Shown here: piece after piece, positions 38,338-48,855 of the stretch
Position numbering within the stretch: the stretch's first letter is position 1
How the letters are laid out: every line of letters begins with the position of its first letter
Origin: Rhabditoides inermis
Taxonomy: Eukaryota > Nematoda > Chromadorea > Rhabditida > Rhabditidae
DNA length: 64,000 nt
Reading direction: 5' to 3'
Assembly (NCBI GenBank): GCA_963966185.1
Contig: CAWZYM010000242.1
Span: 1,022,001 to 1,086,000 of the forward strand
Notes under the pieces: model-generated
The model's input: only the letters and a program-made list of their open reading frames with translations
Database searches by the model: none
What the model was told of the DNA's origin: nothing
Made by a program: the position numbers and the translations under genes

Positions 38338-39640
38338 ACTTCGCATGTATTTTGTATTGTTCGCATATATTTTGTATTGTTCGCATATATTTTGTACTTT
38401 TGTTAACTCGTTTACTGTGATATGTTCTTTTGTAGATCTATATTGAGATTATTTTGTATTTGTTACAATAAATTTGTGAATCTGTTTTGTGGTGCAAGGT
38501 TTATATCGATAATGCGGACAGAATACGGTATTCTTTCGCAAATGAGCTGAACTAATACTTCTTGTATCAGGTATGACACCGAACCTGCTTTAGTGACAGA
38601 AGAATCAGAATCAGAGTATTTATTTTGAATCAAGTAGCACATGGAGTAGTGTTGGGTCGATTAGGAAAAGTTCGATTAATGATTAACGATAATCGAAAAA
38701 TTTATCGAAACCTTCGATTAACGATTAATTGTTAATCGATAAATTGTCGATTAATCGATTACTGGTTAATTTTCAATCTTGTTTCCGCAGCGTGATGTGA
38801 TCAATTACCATAAACAGTACATTTATGAGAAAATTTGGCTTATTTCAACTCTAATAACGCTCCAGGAAGCGAAATTTGCACCGAGATTGAGCGATCTACT
38901 TTCGATTTGATCGAGGTTCTTTCGATTAATCGTTAATCGAAATTATCTCGATTAATCGAATAACTATTAATCGTTAATCGAAACATGTTCGATTAATCGA
39001 TTGATCGAACTGCTTAATCGAAAATTAATCGAAAGTCGATTAATCGTCAAAAGGTGTTTCCGATTCTATATGATAACCACGACCTATACAGTCATGTACG
39101 TTCCTGACCTCCAAGGCACTCATTTACAGATTGACATATAAATTTACATATAAGAGAACCGTCTCTCACTCAAACTGTCCTATATTTGACGAAACAATCA
39201 AAACCAGAGCCAACTTTACACAAGTGTTCTCATTTCTGTCGATCAGATGTTTCGAGTTTCGACCGAGCGGTCGCGCAGGCCTTCTTTTCATTGTTTTGGG
39301 TGTATAGAGTATAGTTCGGGGTTGTTTGCGGCTGCCGAGCGATGTTCGGACGTGTTCGGGCAAAGTTTGCCCTCAATAGGAGGTGTTTGGGCCAACAGTT
39401 TCCCATTGAAAACGAGGCTGTTTGGTTTGGACCTTCTTTGGACCGAATAAAGTTCGGAGTAAACATGCATCTAAGAAGGCAATAGCTCACGACACAATTG
39501 CGGCTGAAGATGCATTTCTATCTGAATGAGTCACCCGAATAAATAGTGACGAAGCCTCGCGGTTATAAAACGAGCTAATGCTGATGTGTTAGTGATAAGG
39601 GTATGGTATAAGAACAAAGGAGTGGAGTTGAGTATGCGCC
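38338..39640. other. intergenic region with a repeat core
   Basis: Contains the 3'UTR of zinc-finger gene 3, the ATTAATCG repeat described separately, and the promoter region of the next gene. ORFs at 39166-39490 lack coding character. Confidence 0.45.
38655..39048. repeat. CGATTAATCG-dense repeat
   Basis: More than fifteen copies of TCGATTAA/TTAATCGA words on both strands, clustered at 38665-38765 and 38920-39048 around an AT-rich centre. The left edge AGTGTTGGGTCGATT resembles the terminus of a hAT-type element, but no inverted partner is found on the right. Confidence 0.65.
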
Positions 39641-39749
39641 ATGTCCCGACTATCCATCACCCGAGATCTCTCCGTGAGAGACAAGTTCACCGCGGAACTT
39701 GCTACGTTTCTTCCTGTTAGGTGAAAGAGAGGAAGAGAGAGAGTGAGGG

Positions 39750-39803
<54 letters not shown>

Positions 39804-40147
39804 TGCAGGAACGTCAAGGTGTGGCTTACGTCGATTGTTTTGCCGGAGACAGCTCTCTATAGGAGGGACATCAAGTACTGTCAAGTCAAGCGGATGGATG
39901 TGAAAGATGAGAGGGGGTGAATATCACGGACTTTCTCGTTTTCCTTTCTCTCTCTCTCACACTTTCTCAAACTCATATATTATTGACTTTGGACAATGAT
40001 TGTCAATTTGTTTCAGTCTTGTCATTCTGACCGATTACTTCGCTGCGAATGCGCGCCAAGTGATCGATCGTCTGTTCAGCAACTCTTCCCTCACTCCCTA
40101 TCTCCATGTCAACAAGGAGACTACGTCAGAGATCAGGGCCACGTGAG

Positions 40148-40179
<32 letters not shown>

Positions 40180-40304
40180 TCGTTTTCAGTGGATCTTCGG
40201 ATGAGTGGGTTCTTCTGTCACTGGCCGCGTGCGAAGATGCGAAAGAGAAGGCGGTATACAAGGAGTGCGGAGAGATGCTCAAGAACATTCTGGAGGTAGA
40301 GAGC

Positions 40305-40336
<32 letters not shown>

Positions 40337-40579
40337 AAGAGAAAGAGAAAGAGAAAGAGAAAGAGAGAGAGAGGGAGAGAGAGAAAGAGGGAGAGAGAGA
40401 GAATGTTTTAGAAGTGTCCGGACTTCCGCGTTGATCGGCAGTTTCTCCGAGACTCTGCCCAGGGATTCGGTCTTCTCGGGGGAAAGCTCATCATGCATGT
40501 CGCATTGAACGACTACAATGAGAGAAGGGATAGATTGTGAGTGAAGAATGAGAGAGATAAGAAGACAGGGAGATAGAGA

Positions 40580-40636
<57 letters not shown>

Positions 40637-41173
40637 GAGAAAGAGAGAGAGAGAGAGAAAGAAAGAGTCTCGGAGAAACAAAGCTTTGTAGATACGACTT
40701 CCAGCAGCGTGCATTGAGTGGTGCCGTCCTTCCCGTTCTTGAAGGTGATAGTAATTTTCTTTAAAAAGTACTTGCGTAAAGAGATTCACTTTGTCTTAAC
40801 CCAATGCAACAAAAGCACATGCATAAAACATAAAACGTTTACAAATACTAACACAAACCTGCGCATACCGGACTGTTAAAGTAACATTTGAAATACTTAT
40901 AAGGATACGAAAAATTATACATAACGTCAATATAAGAAGAGAGAGAGGCGCAGGTTTGTGTTAGTATTTGTAAACGTTTTATGTTTTATGCATGTGCTTT
41001 TGTTGCATTGGGTTAAGACAAAGTGAATCTCTTTACGCAAGTACTTTTTAAAGAAAATGTATGTGCTTTTGTTAAATTTCATTGAAATTTTTACTATACG
41101 CTGAAGTATGACTATTCATCTTCACCTCTCATTGTCTCACTATCTCACTGATTTCTCTCCTTTCTCCCGCTAT

Positions 41174-41209
<36 letters not shown>

Positions 41210-42571
41210 ACTCACTCACTCACTCACTCACTCACTCACTCACTCACTCACTCACTCACTCACTCACTCACTCACTCACTCACTCACTCACTCACTCACT
41301 CACTCACTCACTCACTCACTCACTCACTCACTCACTCACTCACTCACTCACTCACTCACTCACTCACTCACTCACTCACTCACTCACTCACTCACTCACT
41401 CACTCACTCACTCACTCACTCACTCACTCACTCACTCACTCACTCACTCACTCACTCACTCACTCACTCACTCACTCACTCACTCACTCACTCACTCACT
41501 CACTCACTCACTCACTCACTCACTCACTCACTCACTCACTCACTCACTCACTCACTCACTCACTCACTCACTCACTCACTCACTCACTCACTCACTCACT
41601 CACTCACTCACTCACTCACTCACTCACTCACTCACTCACTCACTCACTCACTCACTCACTCACTCACTCACTCACTCACTCACTCACTCACTCACTCACT
41701 CACTCACTCACTCACTCACTCACTCACTCACTCACTCACTCACTCACTCACTCACTCACTCACTCACTCACTCACTCACTCACTCACTCACTCACTCACT
41801 CACTCACTCACTCACTCACTCACTCACTCACTCACTCACTCACTCACTCACTCACTCACTCACTCACTCACTCACTCACTCACTCACTCACTCACTCACT
41901 CACTCACTCACTCACTCACTCACTCACTCACTCACTCACTCACTCACTAATGGTGGTGCGACGCTACCCGTGCACGTTGGAAAAAGTCGGCGGTCTGCGT
42001 GACGGGAAGGAAGGAAGGAAGCGCTGGCCTCTCACCTCTTGGGTGCGCGCGATCGCTCATAACTTCTTTCGGAGAAAAGATACAAAGATGCCATCGACCA
42101 GTGATATGGCCTACGGAACAGTGCGAATCTAACTAACATGGTTTGGATGAGTTCACATGGTTGCTAACATGACCTTTGGGTATCGCGTATTGAAAATTCT
42201 GGCGCGAGCCCTATCCTAAGCCAAAAGAGAGGGCGCTGCGCGCCCTCTCTAATTGATAATCCAATATTCAAGCCGATATCGATTTATCGATTCAGACTTC
42301 CTCACCGGCCGCCTCTCCGAAAATGAGGATCTAACTGTGCTCACATTAATTGTTGGAAAGAAAAACACCGTTATTCAGATCAGAAACAAGGTTATTTCTG
42401 GTTTGAAAGATGTGGTGTAAAATACGTTCAGACGACGTGCCACTTCTCCTCTCCTACTGAAAACATCGAGGAAGATTTGGAGCCGTTCCTTCCGCCTTCT
42501 CAAGCAAGTCGCTCGACTTTCCATTGTCCATGCCATCACCAGCGTCAAGTACAAACTGGACATCTCTTCGT

Positions 42572-42616
<45 letters not shown>

Positions 42617-42805
42617 TATTTCAGCGCCCTCGGTGTTCGCAAGCAGACGCACACGATTGGAGAGCACGGTACTCGCACCAAGTATCATCCGTTCGCATTC
42701 CACGGTAAAAGGCACGACGGCAACATCTCCATCTACACCGATTTGGCCGAGGCGCCGCTCAACTTGCTCGACCAGTTCAGACAGGCCGCAACTAACACTG
42801 ATTAA
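39641..42805 (+). CDS. unrecognised conserved-looking protein, intron hit by a mobile element
   Basis: ATG 39641 (MSRLSITRDLSVRDKFTAEL), stop 42803-42805. Exons 39641-39720, 39809-about 39920, 40018-about 40142, about 40190-40293, about 40410-40540, about 40692-40745, then after a 1.5 kb intron about 42295-42390, 42434-42570 and 42615-42805. Phases agree through the exon at 42295. Segments include NVKVWLTSIVLPETALYRRD, LVILTDYFAANARQVIDRLF, EWVLLSLAACEDAKEKAVYK and GLLGGKLIMHVALNDYNERR; the C-terminus reads HPFAFHGKRHDGNISIYTD. The exon at 42434-42570 is odd: the incoming frame gives ENIEEDLEPFLPPSQ, while the outgoing frame gives KQVARLSIVHAITSVKYK, so there is a frame change near 42495 (sequencing error, missed splice or inactivation). 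I do not recognise the family. Confidence 0.68.
40754..42258 (+). mobile_element. Helitron-like non-autonomous element, copy 2, microsatellite-expanded
   Basis: Same structure as copy 1 but in plus orientation. Start ATTTTCTTTAAAAAGTACTT; 111-bp foldback arms 40754-40864 and 40948-41058; a CT run then (CTCA)n; a unique segment 41950-42210 matching copy 1; the terminal hairpin GAGAGGGCGC-TGC-inverse; end CTAA followed by T at about 42258. It occupies the intron between about 40745 and 42295 of the unrecognised gene. Confidence 0.75.
41203..41949 (+). repeat. about 187 copies of CTCA
   Basis: An apparently perfect tetranucleotide array of 747 bases inside Helitron-like copy 2, preceded by (CT)n. 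In copy 1 the corresponding place has only short GAGTGAGAG seeds. The long ORFs (LTHS repeated) are artefacts. Confidence 0.97.
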
Positions 42806-43660
42806 AGTGACAATTTCACTTAAAAATGATGTTATACTGATGAAAAGTTGATGGAAACATCAAATAACATCTACTGAACCTGAAAACTAGAACTTTTTTC
42901 ATGACTTTAAACTATTTTTTGCCCCAAAAAATAGTTTATTTTGAACGTTTCATGGGTAAAAAGTGAGGTTACATCACAGCTGAGTGTCTAAAACGTCTTG
43001 AATGACGGGAAATTTGAAATAAAATTTTGATATGAAATTCAGTTTCAATTCAACTATCAATGTCATATCTGTCGCGTGAGTACTGCTATGTTTGGTCAAC
43101 TGTACAGGCTGGGGATAGGGAGGTGAAGAACAATGATTAAAGGAACAGTGGCGCATTATTTTCGACTTTGGATCATAACTTGACCCATTGTAATGCAAAA
43201 CAAACGAAAAAAAACGATTCAAAGCTGTTACCGCGTTACCACACAAAATACCACAGACCGTCCCGTTACCACACGAAAATAGGCGCGCTGTTGCCGCGGC
43301 ACCGCCCATCTCATTCGGGCGTGGCGCGCTGTCTGAAGAAGATGGCGGAACGACACGATAGGACCGTACTTACCAAGAAACGCATTATATGTACTCGTGT
43401 TCGTGCTATTGTTTGTGCTTCGCTTACATTATGTATTTGATCATCATACTCCTTAATAAAGCGCTAACGTGGTGTGTGTATGTCCAGACTCTCCTGTCGC
43501 GCCAAAGGGTCAGAGGTCCCAACCACCTATACCAATGAACACCTCAAGGGTTGAGAATCATGTCGCAGTGAGTTACGGTATCCAACAGTAATCCTACAGT
43601 ACACTACAGTAAGAAAAATCAATATTCTAAGCCGTTTTTACTGTTTTCCTGTTACTCTCG
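42806..43660. other. intergenic region
   Basis: AT-rich, then at 43220-43280 two tandem near-copies of GTTACCACAC(A/G)AAA. No gene seen. Confidence 0.45.
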
Positions 43661-43689
43661 AGTTGCATGTTGTCGTAATCAACTTTTTG

Positions 43690-43852
43690 GAACTTTCCAG
43701 AAGCTTCTACGGAAGAAAATCAGGTGAGCGTGCTAGAGATTCACCCCTACAGAGATTTTTCTCTGACTGTCTGCGCCCTCTCTGACTGTCTGTCTGCGTC
43801 TCTTCAGAAAGTCGTGGAACTTTCCAGAAACGCATAGCAGGGGCTATAAAAG
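43690..43852 (+). promoter_or_regulatory. heat-shock-type promoter: two HSEs and a TATA box
   Basis: HSE1 at 43690-43707 is four contiguous alternating units at exact 5-base spacing (GAA, TTC, GAA, TTC at 43690, 43695, 43700, 43705), with a further GAA at 43712. HSE2 at 43817-43829 has three such units (GAA, TTC, GAA at 43817, 43822, 43827). Both share the core GGAACTTTCCAGAA. TATAAAAG is at 43845-43852, 15 bases after HSE2. This arrangement is that of small heat-shock gene promoters (hsp-16 type) bound by HSF. Transcription would start near 43875-43880. Confidence 0.78.
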
Positions 43853-43877
43853 GCTCGCCCCAGATCACAAATCAATC

Positions 43878-44060
43878 ATTGATCTACACCAGCCTCTCCG
43901 GGCTGCTCCGCAGCCCTCCGAGGCTGGCCCGCAGGGCCAAGGACTAAGCCGGAGTTATCAAAGAGCAAGTTCGTCTTTTGAAGACTGGCCCTGCGGTCAA
44001 GCCTCGGAGGGCTGCGGAGCAGCCCGGAGAGGCTGGTTGCATATAATAAAGACACATTTT
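43878..44060 (+). ncRNA. candidate heat-shock-driven long hairpin RNA
   Basis: Directly downstream of the TATA box lies an inverted repeat with 51-base arms, 43888-43938 and 43987-44037, differing at only two positions by eye. The loop is 48 bases. The arms begin ACCAGCCTCTCCGGGCTGCT. AATAAA follows at 44045-44050, 8 bases after the right arm. Each arm also folds on itself (GGGCTGC-TCC-GCAGCCC). The interval holds no plausible protein: short frames only. So promoter, foldback and polyadenylation signal form a compact unit of about 170 transcribed bases. It could also be a foldback transposon that landed behind an orphan hsp promoter, or one that carries the HSEs itself. Confidence 0.5.
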
Positions 44061-44099
44061 GTAAACGTGTTTTGGACTTGCAAAACACAAAAAAACGAT

Positions 44100-44262
44100 G
44101 AAATTCGGTAGCAGCGCGGAGCTGCTGCGGGTATACCGCGGCGCTGCGATTCGGTAGTGCCGTGCATGTCATCGGGTGTAGCGCGGAGACGCTGCGGACT
44201 GAAATCGGGAGTGGCGCGGAGGTGGCGCGGCGAGCCCGCCGAAATCGGCGGTGCCGCGGACG
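44100..44262. repeat. GC-rich irregular repeat
   Basis: Repeats of GCGCGGAG, TCGG(G/T)AGTG and GAAATCGG words. No ORF is called. It sits between the hairpin unit and the LINE fragment. Confidence 0.5.
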
Positions 44263-44266
44263 TCAG

Positions 44267-44659
44267 TCAGCAGATAGCTTGTGCGGCCACAGATCGGCAG
44301 CGCTCCGTCCACATCCGCGACACATACAGAAAGACATCCACGGCGCACCCGCATGTTTGTCTCAGTGATAGAGCCGGGCCAGGGAGGAAAGCTTCATCCA
44401 TTGTCTCGGGTTTGCGTTCATAGCAATTCGAATTCGTTTCCATTGGTCTTTCTGAGCACTCGGGTCGTCTTCGGAAACAGTCTTCCTGAACTCTGTCCAC
44501 TTGGTGTAGGTTCTGCCGTCGAATGTCCCTGAATGGAATCCTGTTGGACAGACGGATTCCCAGCATCTTGCTCTCCATTCGTCGTTGCAATCCTCGTAGT
44601 TTCTTCGAATCGTCCACGTTCAGACTCCACGTATCGCATCCATATCCATATGTCATCAA
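44267..44659 (-). pseudogene. LINE (non-LTR retrotransposon) C-terminal fragment
   Basis: The open minus frame contains YGCDTWSLNVDDSKKLRGLQ and RRMESKMLGIRLSNRI followed by RDIRRQN. This is the conserved post-RT segment of RTE/Jockey-like LINE polyproteins (W-T...R...RRMER-MLG...R-R). It is truncated at both ends with no promoter. The fragment at 46000-46200, same strand, reads as an earlier part of the same type of protein, so the two are probably one insertion split by the element between them. Confidence 0.8.
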
Positions 44660-44744
44660 AAAATATTCGGACTAATTGATCTATGTTTCAAGAACAGTAA
44701 AAATAATTCATTGTGGTCGGATTCAAAAAAGTTTACTACAGTAT

Positions 44745-45484
44745 AACAGATACAAAATCAGGAAACGCATATAACATCAATGATATTAAATTTATGCTTG
44801 AATATATCTTGAGAAACAGTTTTGCTCTATAATATAAAGATCCATATTATGGAGGATTGATTTTCAAACAATATTCCGGTATTCCTCAAGGTAACAATTG
44901 TTCACCTCTTCTAGCCGATTTGACACTATCCTTCATGGAATACACTTACGTTATGCAAAACACAATATTTTAGTAATACTCATTCAAAAATATGCAGATA
45001 TTATATGGACGATATTCTAATAATACACCGAACAGACTCCACTATTGTCTCTAAGATAAATAACGAAATATATCACAACTCTCTGACACTTGAACAAACT
45101 AGTACTCAGAACAAAGCAACTGAATTCTTGGACTTGAACATCACAATAGAACTTGATTTGATAAAAACAGAACTCTACAATAAAACAGATGATTACTCGT
45201 TTGAAGTTATAAGATACCCACACTGTGAAAGTAATATTAAGTCAACCATTGTTATGAATTGTATACATGGAGAAATAATCCGCATATTTAAATGTTGCAC
45301 TTTGAAGACAACTTTTATAGAAAGGTGCAAACAGCTATACAATACATACCTCCAAAATGGTTATAAGTCTGATAAAATCATTCTCCAATTATCAAAAACT
45401 ATTCTTAGTAATAAACAAATATTATTGAAATACAAACTGAAAGCTAAAAATAATTTCAAACATTTTGTTGACACTCTCAAATGA
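44745..45484 (+). pseudogene. decayed reverse transcriptase of a second retroelement type
   Basis: Plus-strand pieces: KQYSGIPQGNNCSPLLADLT (RT motif with GxPQG...SPLLAD) at about 44855-44915, then after stops and a frame change the catalytic-box region MDDILI (45005) and FLDLNITIELDLIKTELYNK. The downstream frame is open to 45484. The FLDL...T.LY.K block is typical of Penelope-like RTs, though other unusual RT groups share it. The YxDD box itself is disrupted by the frame change. It interrupts the minus-strand LINE. Confidence 0.7.
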
Positions 45485-45989
45485 CATCACTCTCCACTGT
45501 TCATCTCTACACTCTTACTGATCTACTGTTCTGCGCGGGAACAGTCAATGTAAACTGCAGTCGCCACTCTCATACCAGTCGTGTCACACTCCACTGTCCA
45601 ACGAGGTTACTCCATCTGCACGGGCCCACCTATCATACGCGTCATAGACTACCCATAACTATCTAGAAACCCCCTATTTTTTCTTAATATAATTTTATGT
45701 ACATTTTACCTTCCGGTTCTGACGGTCCCGGCCGGTAGGTACGCACGTTCGGTATGGTGGTACGGACCGAAACCGAACGTGCACTATGCTCACTTTTTCA
45801 TATTCATCGATGTTCTCTTGTAAATAGGTCAGTGCGAGAAGCACAGCCATCCGAGAGAAAACGTTTCTCTCCAGTCTCGTTGGGGCGCGCTTCAACGAAA
45901 TATCCATTCAGTAAGAAGGCATTCCATCCAGATTGCACCCTTCTCTTCACTTTCTCCTCGTCTCCTCCTCATCGCGCAGAAAAGAGAAA

Positions 45990-46391
45990 ACTCAGCTCGC
46001 GTCCCAGATAGACAAAGCGGTCAACGTAGTCGACAGTCACTCCATTCAACTTGATCTGCTGCTTCTTTGGCCCGTGCGCCATCACGAACGCCTTCTTCCG
46101 GTTGATCAGCAGGCCAACCTCTTCGCTCTTCTTCGCTACCTCGTTCAACATCCGTTCAGATGCCGCTGGTGACTTGGCGACTGTTATTATTTGATTTCTA
46201 ATTGATTGCGTTGCAACATTCCAATGTCTTACTTGAGGTCGCTTTCGTTCTCTTCGTTCATTTCGTAAACATAGGGGGGGCTTAATTCGCCTAATTATTG
46301 ACATTGAGCCATTGCTTGAGTTATGAAAACACGAGACAAACAAATACCACGGGAGAAAGGAGAGATATCGGCTACTGCTAATCCCGCTCAT
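45990..46391 (-). pseudogene. LINE RT-domain fragment
   Basis: The minus frame reads ERMLNEVAKKSEEVGLLIN then RKKAFVMAHGP and VDYVDRFVYLGREL. This is the thumb-region signature of LINE reverse transcriptases (L...GL.IN..KT..M and ...YLG). Lies upstream, in sense, of the C-terminal fragment at 44267-44659, with about 1.3 kb of foreign sequence between. Confidence 0.78.
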
Positions 46392-46599
46392 GTCTCATGT
46401 CATTCTTTCGCTTACCTCATCTCCCACTCAAAAGGCCCCCAAAACAATGAGAAACACAAGTTATAAACACTTTATCGGAAATCATATCTTGGCTATCATC
46501 ATCGGCATTTGAACAGTTTAATGATTTTCGACGTTTGTTAATATTGTAAGAGCTTCGTATTGTCTTGGAAAAGGTAAGGCGATTGGTGTTGGAGCTCAC

Positions 46600-46801
46600 T
46601 CAGCACGTACGCCGAGTGTCCAACACGACGCTGAGGTGATTGCTGCTCTCCTCCTCTTCCACTTCCTCCTTCTTCTCCTCCCCCTTCCCCTGCTCCTTCT
46701 CATCGTCCACCGAAGAGGAGTCGCGAGAGTCGTCTTCGGAACATCGTGGCAACCGGAGCCACCCTCACTGCATCTGCGACCTCACTGACACTCGGTTAAA
46801 C

Positions 46802-46859
<58 letters not shown>

Positions 46860-46877
46860 GGTGAGAAAGAGAGAGAG

Positions 46878-46913
<36 letters not shown>

Positions 46914-47032
46914 GGCCCACCAGTGGTGGAGATGACGATCTCCCGCAGATGAGCTGCTTTCCAGCCGTGAACTGGCCCGAAGTGCCACCCAACACGCATG
47001 GACACCCGGGAAGGCCCTCATCGGAAAGAGGC
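46600..47032 (-). CDS. possible exons of an unidentified minus-strand gene
   Basis: Two exon-like pieces. About 46922-47032 follows a GTGTTTCAG acceptor, is open as LSDEGLPGCPCVLGGTSGQF and ends in a GTGGG donor. About 46600-46765 is acidic (CSEDDSRDSSSVDDEKEQGK, then E-rich) and stops at 46600. A (CT)n tract in sense separates them. The phases do not join cleanly, so this may be a gene remnant or an incomplete model. Confidence 0.3.
46804..46910 (+). repeat. (GA)n tracts
   Basis: Two GA runs separated by AAAGAGAGAAGGTGAGAAAG. Confidence 0.9.
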
Positions 47033-47147
47033 TGAAACACACACTTTACGGTTGACATACATCATGGTACCCTACCGTATACCTAGCACACGGTATTCCT
47101 ACAGTATACCTAGGGAACTGTACTTTACCATACTCAGAAATGACAGT

Positions 47148-47850
47148 TGGTGTCGTGGTGTCGTGGTGTCGTGGTGTCGTGGTGTCGTGGTGTCGTGGTG
47201 TCGTGGTGTCGTGGTGTCGTGGTGTCGTGGTGTCGTGGTGTCGTGGTGTCGTGGTGTCGTGGTGTCGTGGTGTCGTGGTGTCGTGGTGTCGTGGTGTCGT
47301 GGTGTCGTGGTGTCGTGGTGTCGTGGTGTCGTGGTGTCGTGGTGTCGTGGTGTCGTGGTGTCGTGGTGTCGTGGTGTCGTGGTGTCGTGGTGTCGTGGTG
47401 TCGTGGTGTCGTGGTGTCGTGGTGTCGTGGTGTCGTGGTGTCGTGGTGTCGTGGTGTCGTGGTGTCGTGGTGTCGTGGTGTCGTGGTGTCGTGGTGTCGT
47501 GGTGTCGTGGTGTCGTGGTGTCGTGGTGTCGTGGTGTCGTGGTGTCGTGGTGTCGTGGTGTCGTGGTGTCGTGGTGTCGTGGTGTCGTGGTGTCGTGGTG
47601 TCGTGGTGTCGTGGTGTCGTGGTGTCGTGGTGTCGTGGTGTCGTGGTGTCGTGGTGTCGTGGTGTCGTGGTGTCGTGGTGTCGTGGTGTCGTGGTGTCGT
47701 GGTGTCGTGGTGTCGTGGTGTCGTGGTGTCGTGGTGTCGTGGTGTCGTGGTGTCGTGGTGTCGTGGTGTCGTGGTGTCGTGGTGTCGTGGTGTCGTGGTG
47801 TCGTGGTGTCGTGGTGTCGTGGTGTCGTGGTGTCGTGGTGTCGTGGTGTC
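47148..47850 (+). repeat. 88-copy GTGTCGTG octamer satellite
   Basis: An apparently perfect array of the 8-base unit TGGTGTCG over 703 bases. The flanks are AGAAATGACA on the left and GTGTCATTACC on the right, which resemble the ends of the neighbouring hAT-like MITE at 47897-48194. Because 8 is not a multiple of 3 and the unit lacks stops, all frames are open (VVSWCRG on plus, TTPRHHD on minus); these are not genes. Confidence 0.95.
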
Positions 47851-47896
47851 ATTACCCGCACATGAGCGGGCGTGGATGACTGCACAGACTGCGCAC

Positions 47897-48194
47897 GGTA
47901 ATTAGGAAATGACACCAGACACCACGACACCACGACACCATGGTGTCGACACCACGACACCACGGTGTAGACACCATGACACCACGACACCACTTCAAAA
48001 AACACAACTGCACTACGAATTCTCGTCTATATATCTAAAAAAGATGCAGAATTTTTCGTTTTGTAAAGTGGTGTCGTGGTGTCGTGGTGTCGTGGTGTTG
48101 ACACCATGGTGTCGTGGTGTCGACACCAGAGGGTCGTGGTGTCGTGGTGTCTGGTGTCTGGTGTCATGGTGTCTGGACTCATTTCCTAATTGCC
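47897..48194. mobile_element. hAT-like MITE with 8-base target duplication
   Basis: Direct repeats CTGCGCAC at 47889-47896 and 48195-48202 flank 298 bases. The termini are inverted: GG(T/C)AATTAGGAAATGA continuing into CCAGACACC on both sides, about 27 bases with four mismatches. The interior is made of GTGTCGTG octamers in both orientations (CACGACAC at 47915-47990, GTGTCGTG at 48069-48160). An 8-base duplication is characteristic of the hAT superfamily. No transposase. Confidence 0.82.
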
Positions 48195-48202
48195 CTGCGC
48201 AC

Positions 48203-48855
48203 AAGTGGCGTCCGAAGTCTGGGCAGTTGTGGGTGATGGGCCTCTTGGCCGTGCATCGACATGGCTGCAGGAGCAGCTACATGTCCGGCGGCAAGTCACT
48301 CATCGCTCTGCAAGACGCAGAGAGAACAGATGGACATGGTGCAGCAAGTGTACTTCGGAGGGAGACCGCACAGAAGGGCGCACGCCGGCCAATGCCCGTC
48401 CGAGGCGGCCCGGCGTCCTTCCATGCCTCCGTGCAGCACAGACGTATTCTAATGAATGTAAATGTATTCGGAACGTCACAAATCACTCTACAAACTGTTT
48501 CTACGCGTTATCTGTAGAATCCCGATCAGCAACATGCAACAACAACGTGCTACTTATCTTTCCGAACAAAACTGACACAAAAAACTTTCTCGAGCAGTGC
48601 TTCACTTTCGATCAGAAATTCAATATGAGCTGAAGTTGTAGTTGCAAGTTGTGAATATGAGAGGAAGCGTTGATACATCATACAATAATTGAAACTTTTT
48701 TATCGGGGGGCAGTTTAATCAAACACACACTTGTGTCGATCGGGGGTGCGGGGGTTGTAAATGATTCGCCAGGGCGACTGTTATGATGTGTTGGAAACAT
48801 TGTTTCACTCTAAGTTGTAACTGTAAGTGTACAAGTAGCAGCTGTGCGTGTTGCC
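48203..48855. other. unassigned region, possible plus-strand terminal exon
   Basis: On plus a frame from about 48306 reads CKTQREQMDMVQQVYFGGRP and stops at about 48452; two other frames are also open, so coding status is unclear. The rest is AT-rich and includes the 3'UTR of the PTP on minus. Confidence 0.25.

Noticed and set aside
38655..39048. Complete hAT transposon
   Set aside because: The left edge resembles a hAT terminus, but there is no right inverted end, no 8-base duplication and no transposase frame.
41108..42132. 280 and 319 codon frames of LTHS repeats
   Set aside because: Product of the (CTCA)n array inside a mobile element.
45741..45782. Inverted GCACGTTCGGT / ACCGAACGTGC pair
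   Set aside because: Only 11-base arms in a retroelement remnant area; could be chance or a remnant, with no further support.
47148..47850. CRISPR-like regular repeat
   Set aside because: Head-to-tail units with no spacers, in a eukaryotic genome.
46998..48005. Long open frames on both strands (VVSWCRG repeats, TTPRHHD repeats)
   Set aside because: They come from a stop-free 8-base tandem unit; all frames are open and no splice or start context supports a gene.
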